Translations under genes and position numbers: made by a program
In this document: in pieces, positions 17,496 through 24,803 of the stretch
How the letters are laid out: every line of letters starts with the position of its first letter
Position numbering within the stretch: position 1 is the first letter of the stretch
The notes under the pieces: model-generated
What the model saw: only the letters and a program-made list of their open reading frames with translations
Told to the model about the DNA's origin: nothing
Databases searched by the model: none
Assembly (NCBI GenBank): GCA_043802925.1
Contig: JAZDKP010000002.1
Location: 1-27,653, forward strand
Source: JAZDKP01 sp043802925
GTDB lineage: Bacteria; Fibrobacterota; OXYB2-FULL-49-7; JAEUSG01
DNA: 27,653 bases
Reading direction: 5' to 3'

Positions 17496-20083
17496 CATCG
17501 TATTAACATGATTTTCCGTACTGACGAGTTCCGTCCGCTTTTGAACTTAATAAAATACAGGCCGGGAGTTAATCCTTTTGGCTGCCAGGTAATAGTATGA
17601 AGGCCAACGGAATTGCTTGTATTCAAGACCGTTTCTACAAGCGCCCCCTTTGTGTTGTAAATGCGGAGGGAAACATCCCCCTCTTGGGCCAGCTGGTACT
17701 TAATCGTCGTTTCATGGGTAAAAGGATTGGGAAGGTGGCTTACAAGAGAAGAAGCCTTTATAGTGTTTGCTCCGTTGTTAAGGACGCTTGTATTTGCATC
17801 AATAACAATGGCAAACTCTTTTGAGACGGTATCGGAATTATTATCTGTCACTTTTACTGTAAAGGTAAATGTACCGGCAGTTGCAGGAGTACCGGCTATG
17901 GAACCACTGCCATTCATTGAAAGACCCTCCGGAAGATTACCGGAGATTAATGAAAACACATAGGGGACTGTTCCTCCCGCCGCCTGTATTAACGAGGAAT
18001 AAGCGGCGTCTTTAACGCCGTTTCCGAGCGCTATTGTAGCAATGGTTAATTCCAGATCAACAGGTATTTTTGCGAATTTAACCCAGGTCGCTATTGAAGC
18101 ACTGCCGCCATACTTGTCCCAGAAAACACAGGCGTAGGTGGGAGGACAATGGTTCGGGGCGGCCAGCCTGCTCACCCGCTCGGTTTCAATTGAAACATCA
18201 ACCGCCGGGGCCCAGACATTGTCTTTCCATTTGCGGTATTTTACCGTCCATGTGGAATTTGAATTTAACTTCACATAAAAACAGAAAACAGCATTGCCGC
18301 TTGCCGACAGGATGGATTCCACCACGCTATCCTTTTCCAGCGTATCCAGTTTCGGGGGCCCGTCTTTTGTGAAATTGATGGCAGAGAGGCTGGTCGGGCC
18401 CGGGCCTGTTGTGTTGTTATAGGAACCGCCTTTAACAAGAAAGAAGTGGTTGTCGTTAATAATACTGGTTGCTGAAAAAGAGCCTGTCCCCCATGTCGGA
18501 AGTGTTTGCCCGTTTATCCAGCTTGTCCCATCGTGTATTTTCCATGTTGTGCCGCCTGAGAAAACAGCGACTCCGTTATGGCCGTAAGGCAGTATGTAGG
18601 GTCCCGGCACTTCTTCGCCCGGGAAATTCAGGACTGAATCCGGGACCGCATCAACGCCGGGCCGGTACCAGGGACGCGGATTTTGTGTGGAGCCTGTTAA
18701 CGAGGCGTCTTTGATCCGTCCGAACGTAAAACCGTCATCATCCGAACTTTTGCCAATATTGCCTCCCCAACCGTCATTCCCTATTGCCCATATACGGCCG
18801 GATGGCAGGCGCGTGGCCTGCGCAACACCAGGACATTTCTGTATCTGGTCTAAAATGGAAAACCGATCCTCTTTCCAGCCGTCACCCGTAAAAATCAAAC
18901 GCCTGAAAAACAGGTCCACACAGCCGTGATACGATGAACAGTTCTGTGTGCCAATGTGATAAACATCGCCGCTGATATAATCGGCAGAAGATGTTCCGCG
19001 CCAGTACCAGTTGTTGAATTGGGTGGGTCGTGTCTCGCCTTCCGTAATGCCGCCCCATGTTGCTCCGCCGTCAAAACTGCCCATGGCAAGAATGCCCCCG
19101 CCTTCGCACCAGGATCCGCTTACAATCGGGCTTGGATAGCTTGCCTTCAAGAGAAACATAATGCGGTTGTTGTCATAAGCGGATACGCCGCGCCGGAGCG
19201 TCTGATAATAGGTGCCTCCATTACCGCCAAAATGGCCCAGTGCGCAGGCATAGACACCCGGAATATTGACCACGGTTACAGGCCCCAGCGGTGAAACAGG
19301 GCCCAACGCGCGGACCATTTTTTGGGCGTCCCTTGAAACATGAAGCGTGTCTTCCTTACAGACTTTGCGTCCAAACGGTCGAACGGCTTCTTCCATCTCA
19401 ATGACGGGTAAATCGGGTGTTCCGCTCCCTACCAGGCGTATTTTCTTGAATTGAATTTTCGTATCGCGTTCCCAGCCGTTGACTTTCAAGAAAAAACCCT
19501 GCATCTTGCTCAAATCCAGTTCGCCGATATCCGCAATCTCTTTTAAGGGATAATTACAGGTGTACCATGCGCCGGCCGGGACCCGAAAAGTACTGACTGG
19601 CGTAAATTTACCCCTATAGCCTGCCGTCAATTTCAGCCCGGACGCATCTTTTACCAAAAGACCTAAAATGGCTGCTGCCGAATCCGAATAGACGTCAAAC
19701 CGGAGATAATTGTAGGCCGACCAGTCTTTTTGGGTGTTTCGGTCATTGCATTGATGATCCATCACAGAAAGATAGCGCTGAGAATACCATTCCCATACAT
19801 TATGATAATCGTTTACCGGCGGACGGGCCGTCAAACCCGAATAATTCCCGGTTGCATAGTCTTTTATCCAAGGCCTTCCTACTGGATAGGCTTGTGAATT
19901 GAGATAGACCGGATATCCTGTCAGATGTTCCGCCACAGCACCCGTCAGTTTCGCCTCTATTGAAGAATCCGTATAAAAGACCATGACCTGCTCTTCCGCG
20001 CCAAAGGAATTCATTGCCAATAAGATAAGAAGGGCGGGAACAAGCAACGCGTTGGATCTTTTCTTAAGAATGGAATGTTTCAT
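17495..20083 (-). CDS. Secreted jelly-roll/BNR propeller/Ig protein with sorting module (862 aa, copy 2 in transcription order)
   Basis: This is the more divergent of the three long propeller/Ig paralogues. Seen: a signal peptide at about 1-28 (ALLVPALLILLAMNSFGA) and a jelly-roll-like domain about 30-220 (YNYLRFDVYSDSAAAILGLL, VPAGAWYTCNYPLKEIADIG, IQFKKIRLVGSG). The propeller of about 225-690 has SFDGGATW near 333, QNCSSYHGCVDLFFRRL, LPSGRIWAIGNDGWGG and SDDDGFTF near 447, the last having Phe where the Asp-box Trp normally sits. KYRKWKDNVWAPAV and CPPTYACVFWDKYG lie in the last blades. The He_PIG Ig-like domain is at about 694-768 (GNLPEGLSMNGSGSIAGTPA) and the sorting module at about 779-862 (LPNPFTHET, RIYNTKGALVE, PGLYFIKF). 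GGAGGT lies eight bases before the ATG. Its base composition is visibly more AT-rich than its paralogue at 14833-17421, consistent with an older duplication. Confidence 0.85.
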   Translation of the reverse strand: MKHSILKKRSNALLVPALLILLAMNSFGAEEQVMVFYTDSSIEAKLTGAVAEHLTGYPVYLNSQAYPVGRPWIKDYATGNYSGLTARPPVNDYHNVWEWYSQRYLSVMDHQCNDRNTQKDWSAYNYLRFDVYSDSAAAILGLLVKDASGLKLTAGYRGKFTPVSTFRVPAGAWYTCNYPLKEIADIGELDLSKMQGFFLKVNGWERDTKIQFKKIRLVGSGTPDLPVIEMEEAVRPFGRKVCKEDTLHVSRDAQKMVRALGPVSPLGPVTVVNIPGVYACALGHFGGNGGTYYQTLRRGVSAYDNNRIMFLLKASYPSPIVSGSWCEGGGILAMGSFDGGATWGGITEGETRPTQFNNWYWRGTSSADYISGDVYHIGTQNCSSYHGCVDLFFRRLIFTGDGWKEDRFSILDQIQKCPGVAQATRLPSGRIWAIGNDGWGGNIGKSSDDDGFTFGRIKDASLTGSTQNPRPWYRPGVDAVPDSVLNFPGEEVPGPYILPYGHNGVAVFSGGTTWKIHDGTSWINGQTLPTWGTGSFSATSIINDNHFFLVKGGSYNNTTGPGPTSLSAINFTKDGPPKLDTLEKDSVVESILSASGNAVFCFYVKLNSNSTWTVKYRKWKDNVWAPAVDVSIETERVSRLAAPNHCPPTYACVFWDKYGGSASIATWVKFAKIPVDLELTIATIALGNGVKDAAYSSLIQAAGGTVPYVFSLISGNLPEGLSMNGSGSIAGTPATAGTFTFTVKVTDNNSDTVSKEFAIVIDANTSVLNNGANTIKASSLVSHLPNPFTHETTIKYQLAQEGDVSLRIYNTKGALVETVLNTSNSVGLHTITWQPKGLTPGLYFIKFKSGRNSSVRKIMLIR

Positions 20084-20102
20084 CTTAACCCACCTCCATT
20101 AA

Positions 20103-22997
20103 TTAACGTACCAAGACAAGTTTCCGGGTCACAGCCTGTTTGCCACTTTCCAATCGGACCAGATAAACACCCGGAGTGGAAATCGTCCATGAACCGATGG
20201 TCATTTTATGTTCGCCGGCCGCTTGGGGACCCTGGAACAATTTTTTTATCAACCGGCCCTGCAGGTTATAAATCGACAAACGCACCTCCCCCTGGCTGGC
20301 CGTCTGATAACGGATAACGGCCCTGCCGTTGAAGGGATTGGGGGCGGATTGTAAAAACAAAGAGGGGCCGCTCCGCGCCGTTTTTTCAACCACGAGGGTC
20401 CCGTAACCCGCGGAAGCCTCCTGTCCCCTGCCATCGGACACCGTCATCCGGGCCCCCTGAATGTCCGCGGGCACTATCAACCGCGGACCTTCCGCATAAC
20501 GGATATCCCCTGTCGCGGTCCTGATTTCCCAGGAATAACGAAGGCCGTCACCGTCAGGATCCGTTGTCCCGCTCCCGTCCAGCATGAGATTATTGCCAGA
20601 TGTTTGAAACGTCAGCGTTGCTGCCGGCGCCCCGTTGAGGGTAACGGTCCTGGCGGCGTCCTTCGGATTCGTATAATTGTAAAACTCCAATGCGTCGTTA
20701 TCACCGTCGCCGTCAGTGTCCTGATTTTTCGGATTGGTGCCCAGCAACACCACCTCCTGGCCGTCCCAGAGTCCATCGTTGTCGCTGTCCGGATCAAGGG
20801 AATCCGTTCCAGCCGCGGCTTCCGAACTGTTCTCCAACCCGTCATAGTCCGGATCCAGCGCTTCCTCTTCGGAATCGATGGGGATTTTATGCAACTGGAT
20901 AAGGATGGTGTCGCTTGTTGTCGACAGTTCCTGGACCACGACCGGAACATGGGAAGGGGGGCAGACCGTAGCCAGTTCGAAACGGACGATCTTCCCGGTT
21001 GCCTGTACAAGTTTGATGTCGTCTGTCCAGCGGTCCTGGTTGATGAAATATTTTTTACAGTAAATGGCGTTGGCCGTTGTGTCGACCCATAAATACCACA
21101 GCCTTTCTCCGCATAGCGTCAACCTGGAACTCATGGCCGCGCTGGTTTTCAGTTTCTGCCAGGTCCCGGCGACTCCGTTGTGGAACTTGAGAAAAGACAT
21201 TTCACCCGAGGAACCGCTTTGGATACCCATAAAAACCGTGCTGTCTTTGTAGCAGACCGCGGAAGAAACGCCTCGGTCATAATCCAAGGTCTTTAACTTT
21301 ACCACCGAAGTCCAGCTCTCGCCATTCCCGACGATGTAGTTAAAGACATTGCTCTCTCTCAGAACGCACAACGCTTTGCCTTGATAGGGGACCAGGTATT
21401 GCGGAGCCGATACGCTGATGCCGTTCGTATTATTCCCATTTGCATAAACAGCCGCGCGGTTGCCGGGACCATATTGCCAACGGTTGCCACCGTCATCGGA
21501 ATAACTCGCATTAAGGGAATAAGGGCCTGCATCAGGATTCAGGTGGTTGCTGATCATGGCGGTTAATATCCGGCCTGAGGGAAGGACGGTGCTGCGGGTG
21601 GCGCCGAAGCAGCCCCGCAATACGTCATTATAGACCACCACGTTGGGATACTGTGGCTTGGTGGTATGGGTCTGTTCCGGATAGACCTGCCAGCCGCTTC
21701 CATTCTGACTCACCCGGAAAAAGTACTGGTACATGGAAAAACCGCTGCCGGGCGCGTAGTCTCCGCACCAGCCCATATAGTTGATATAGCCTGTTCCACG
21801 AAGCATGTTGTCCGAGAAGGCAAAGGAATTAAGGGACCCTCGGTCCGGCTGGTAATAAAAGGCCAGGGGCCAGGTCCCGGCCGTATTGTCCGAGCGCCAG
21901 CTTTTTCCGCTGTCTACCGAACCAATCCAACATCTTTCCGTATAACCGCCCCCTGCGCTGGCATTGGGCGTTGGGGGAGTGCCCCAGGGCACATAACACA
22001 TCGCCCGTCCGACAAATCCGTATTTTACATTATCGAATGGAATGACACCCTGTTGATAATTAAAATCACGGGCATCCCCTCTGTTTTTGGCTATGGGCAA
22101 AGGCGCGGAAACAGCGAGCTTTCCGGTCTGATGCACTGGGACCGTATAAGCCGGAGGTGGAGTCACGGGCGGCTTGTAAACACTGGTCAACAGCCAGGGC
22201 TCTTTGATACTGTTCGCTTCGGTCAAAAGCGGCAGGATCGGCGCAACATCCGTGGTCACCAGCCGGATGTTATCGATAAATACGTTGGTCGCCCCATGGA
22301 CATTTCGGACATATATCCGGAAATCCTTCACATCGGTCAGATCGATGTTCGACACCCAGGCCAAATCTTTTAACGGGAAACGGACCGTAAAATACTGGCC
22401 CGGTGTTATAAAATAGAGCGCGCGGTTGGCCGGACGGTCACTGGCCTGGACCATGGCCCAGAGTTCCACGGCCGCATCGGTCGATTTTACGTCAAAGTAA
22501 ACGTAATCATAACCGCTCCAGTCCTGCATGTCGGCCGGTAATTTATCGATGATCCGGAACAGGGAAAACATGACATTGAACCGGTTCACGACATATTCCA
22601 CAGCACCCGTGTAACCGCCCAACCATGTGCGGGTGGAATCAAAGAATCGGGAGCTGGTGATTTCCGAATAATCCTGATACCAGCTGGCATGATGGCGGAA
22701 CAGCTTGATGGCGGGCGGGCTGCTCGCGAAAATTTCGTGGCAGTTGAACCACTCGCCCTGGGTGGCGTTGGCCGCATCATGGCGTGTCAGAAAACCGGTA
22801 TAGTAGGGAACAGAGTAAACGATTTCATTGGTATCCCCTTTGCCGGCATAAATGGAGACCGCCGAGGTGGCGGCTATCCAGGACGTCATTTCAGTCTGTT
22901 CAAACCCGCAGATTAGTTTCTCCGTGGAAAAACTCAGACTGAAAACGCATAGAAGGGAAAAACATGTAATGAAAGGTCTGGTAATTTGAAGATTCAT
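20103..22997 (-). CDS. Secreted jelly-roll/BNR propeller protein with TSP3 repeats and PKD-like domain plus sorting module (964 aa)
   Basis: This is the minus-strand counterpart of the 1007-aa gene at 6667-9690, with the same domain order. Seen: a signal peptide at about 1-24 (ITCFSLLCVFSLSFS) and a jelly-roll-like domain about 26-245 (LICGFEQTEM, YDYVYFDVKSTDAAVELWAM, VFIDNIRLV). The propeller of about 290-700 has SVDSGKSW near 359, VLPSGRIL and SDDGGNRW near 500, and KKYFINQDRW. TSP3-like calcium repeats are at about 709-780 (DPDYDGLENS, DPDSDNDGLWDGQEV, DTDGDGDNDALE). A degenerate PKD-like domain is at about 785-870 (DPDGDGLRYSWEI, MTVSDGRGQE) and the sorting module at about 884-964 (PNPFNGRAV, SIYNLQGRLI, PGVYLVRLE). 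GGAGGTAGGAG precedes the ATG, and the next gene starts 19 bp downstream. It probably acts extracellularly, with the Asp-rich linker as a calcium-bound spacer. Confidence 0.85.
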   Translation of the reverse strand: MNLQITRPFITCFSLLCVFSLSFSTEKLICGFEQTEMTSWIAATSAVSIYAGKGDTNEIVYSVPYYTGFLTRHDAANATQGEWFNCHEIFASSPPAIKLFRHHASWYQDYSEITSSRFFDSTRTWLGGYTGAVEYVVNRFNVMFSLFRIIDKLPADMQDWSGYDYVYFDVKSTDAAVELWAMVQASDRPANRALYFITPGQYFTVRFPLKDLAWVSNIDLTDVKDFRIYVRNVHGATNVFIDNIRLVTTDVAPILPLLTEANSIKEPWLLTSVYKPPVTPPPAYTVPVHQTGKLAVSAPLPIAKNRGDARDFNYQQGVIPFDNVKYGFVGRAMCYVPWGTPPTPNASAGGGYTERCWIGSVDSGKSWRSDNTAGTWPLAFYYQPDRGSLNSFAFSDNMLRGTGYINYMGWCGDYAPGSGFSMYQYFFRVSQNGSGWQVYPEQTHTTKPQYPNVVVYNDVLRGCFGATRSTVLPSGRILTAMISNHLNPDAGPYSLNASYSDDGGNRWQYGPGNRAAVYANGNNTNGISVSAPQYLVPYQGKALCVLRESNVFNYIVGNGESWTSVVKLKTLDYDRGVSSAVCYKDSTVFMGIQSGSSGEMSFLKFHNGVAGTWQKLKTSAAMSSRLTLCGERLWYLWVDTTANAIYCKKYFINQDRWTDDIKLVQATGKIVRFELATVCPPSHVPVVVQELSTTSDTILIQLHKIPIDSEEEALDPDYDGLENSSEAAAGTDSLDPDSDNDGLWDGQEVVLLGTNPKNQDTDGDGDNDALEFYNYTNPKDAARTVTLNGAPAATLTFQTSGNNLMLDGSGTTDPDGDGLRYSWEIRTATGDIRYAEGPRLIVPADIQGARMTVSDGRGQEASAGYGTLVVEKTARSGPSLFLQSAPNPFNGRAVIRYQTASQGEVRLSIYNLQGRLIKKLFQGPQAAGEHKMTIGSWTISTPGVYLVRLESGKQAVTRKLVLVR

Positions 22998-23031
22998 CTC
23001 CTACCTCCAGTAAAGCGCATAAGCAGTTAAA

Positions 23032-23074
23032 GATGGCCAGCCGCCTCCGCTAATGCGGAAGGCTGTTGGTCATC
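23032..23074 (-). other. Imperfect intercistronic hairpin between the 552-aa and 964-aa genes
   Basis: A nested inverted repeat occupies half of the 84-bp gap: GATG/CATC outside, CAGCC/GGCTG in the middle and TCCGC/GCGGA around a TAAT loop. Only three T residues follow on the minus strand, so it is at best a weak terminator. RNA processing or attenuation that tunes expression of the downstream genes is an alternative. Confidence 0.4.
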
Positions 23075-23081
23075 CAAATAA

Positions 23082-24740
23082 TCATTTCATCAAAGTGATT
23101 CGTTGGCTGTAATTGAAGTGGTCGGATTTCAAAGTCACAATGTACACGCCGCTCGGTTGATTGGCCGCATTCCAGACCACCCTGCTGTTGCCGACGCCCG
23201 CGGACAAGTCCGCAACCAGCTTTCCACTGGCACTGAATATTTTCAAGGACGCGCCGCCTTTTTTTATCCTGGAATCAATCTGCAGGGTGGTTGAAGGGTT
23301 GAATGGATTGGGGACCGCTTTTAAAAGGGGTGGTCTGGCGGCAACCGGCGTGTAAGAAATATTAAGGCCCGTTACCAAATCATAATTGAGGAACCGGACG
23401 CCGCCCTGATGCGCACCCGCCGCATCATTGGAATAATCCCACATCAGGGGAATCCGGCCGGCCGGGCATTTTGCGGGAACCCCCATCTGATAAAAGCGCT
23501 CCGATTGCGTCACGAGGGTATCCGCTACGGACCAGTTGTTGTCTCCCAGCCGTTTTTTAAGAAAGATGCGATACTGCCCGCCCGAGCTGTCGGCCCACAG
23601 GCAATAGACGCTGCCTTCGCAGATGGTAACGGCCGCGCGCCCGTTTAAATCAGTGCCCCAGATGCCGTCCAGATACGTATCACCTTTGATGGCGGTGTTA
23701 GGTGAATGATAGGCTACAATAGCGGTGGTGCCGACATCTTCTATAATCCATGTATCATTAATGAGCGCCGCGACCTTGACGTTGCCCGCGCCCACCATCG
23801 CGACGAAAATGCTGTCATAATTCGCTCCCATGACGGCAACGCAGTTGGCACTGTAACCGGCGCTGATGACGCTGAACGTTGACCACGTCTGGGGAACGCC
23901 GCTGCTGTCGGGCAGGGAATAGGCCCATCCGAGTTTTCCGGAGGAAGCATACGAAGTTTCCTTGCCGGCCCAGATGACGGCGACCCCGTTTTTATACGGT
24001 ACCGGGAAATAGGGGCCGTAATTGTTGCCGTAAAAACCGATCACGCGTTTGTTGTCGACCGCCTGCCAGGTCTGCCCGCTGTCGTTGGAATACTTGGCGT
24101 GCATGCCCTGTCCCCAGAAAAAGCCGCCATGGTACCAGATCTGCCAAAGCTGGCCGGAAGGAAGTTCCGTGGCCGAAGCCGGCTGGCATTTGCTGGCGCT
24201 GTCATCGACCATGTAATGGGGCTGAAGATCCCAGGTGCTCCCGTTATACTTCACCTTGCGGTACCAGATGGGAGAGGCGCGGTTGTCGTCGCACTTGAAA
24301 AACCCGCCGCACAAGATATCGTTGTTGACATAACTGTGATGGTAAACCACGTTCTGCGTGTTCATCGTGTAGCTTTTGGTCGAGATGAAGGGGTAGGTGG
24401 TCAGCGCGGTCGGTATGGTTTCCGCCCAGATTTGGCTCTTCGCCGAAGTCGTGCCGGTTATGTTTTTCCAGGTCAGGCCCCCGTCAAAGGTGACGGTCGC
24501 GTGTTTGGTGGTGATGGAGGCGAAAATCTTGTTTGCGTCCACGGCAACGAGGCCGTAACGGCAGACCGTATTGTAAGCGCCGAAAGCGCCCCGGCCCCAG
24601 AAGCCCTGCATGTCGGTGTTCGTCATATAAGGCACCTGGACGGGCCCAATTGTTGCGGCAAAGAGACTTAATGCTGATGCCAAGACAAGAAAAAAAGAAA
24701 GAACCGTTCTTTCCGAAAACCATTTTTTTTGAAGATGCAT
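23082..24740 (-). CDS. Secreted short BNR propeller protein with sorting module (552 aa)
   Basis: This is the minimal member of the propeller family. After a signal peptide of about 29 residues (VLSFFLVLASALSLFA) it goes straight into the propeller (about 35-465), with no jelly-roll front end and no Ig, TSP3 or PKD linker. Asp boxes TFDGGLTW near 83 and SNDSGQTW near 218 are visible, the latter preceded by LPSGQLWQIW as in the long paralogues. The last blades show RIFLKKRLGDNNW and CPAGRIPLMWD. The sorting module is about 477-552 (VPNPFNPST, KIFSASGKLVADL, PSGVYIVTLK). AAGGAGGG is six bases before the ATG. It is second in the seven-gene block. Its compactness makes it the simplest member for working out what the propeller does; the function is not recognised. 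Confidence 0.85.
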   Translation of the reverse strand: MHLQKKWFSERTVLSFFLVLASALSLFAATIGPVQVPYMTNTDMQGFWGRGAFGAYNTVCRYGLVAVDANKIFASITTKHATVTFDGGLTWKNITGTTSAKSQIWAETIPTALTTYPFISTKSYTMNTQNVVYHHSYVNNDILCGGFFKCDDNRASPIWYRKVKYNGSTWDLQPHYMVDDSASKCQPASATELPSGQLWQIWYHGGFFWGQGMHAKYSNDSGQTWQAVDNKRVIGFYGNNYGPYFPVPYKNGVAVIWAGKETSYASSGKLGWAYSLPDSSGVPQTWSTFSVISAGYSANCVAVMGANYDSIFVAMVGAGNVKVAALINDTWIIEDVGTTAIVAYHSPNTAIKGDTYLDGIWGTDLNGRAAVTICEGSVYCLWADSSGGQYRIFLKKRLGDNNWSVADTLVTQSERFYQMGVPAKCPAGRIPLMWDYSNDAAGAHQGGVRFLNYDLVTGLNISYTPVAARPPLLKAVPNPFNPSTTLQIDSRIKKGGASLKIFSASGKLVADLSAGVGNSRVVWNAANQPSGVYIVTLKSDHFNYSQRITLMK

Positions 24741-24803
24741 GGGAAGCCCTCCTTCTATGTTATTTTAATGGGTGTCGTTTCCCTTTTTATTTTCGATGGA
24801 CGC

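Noticed and set aside
21666..22373. 235-residue plus-strand reading frame
   Set aside because: It is antisense to the TSP3-containing propeller gene, whose motifs are intact. The composition is shadow-like.
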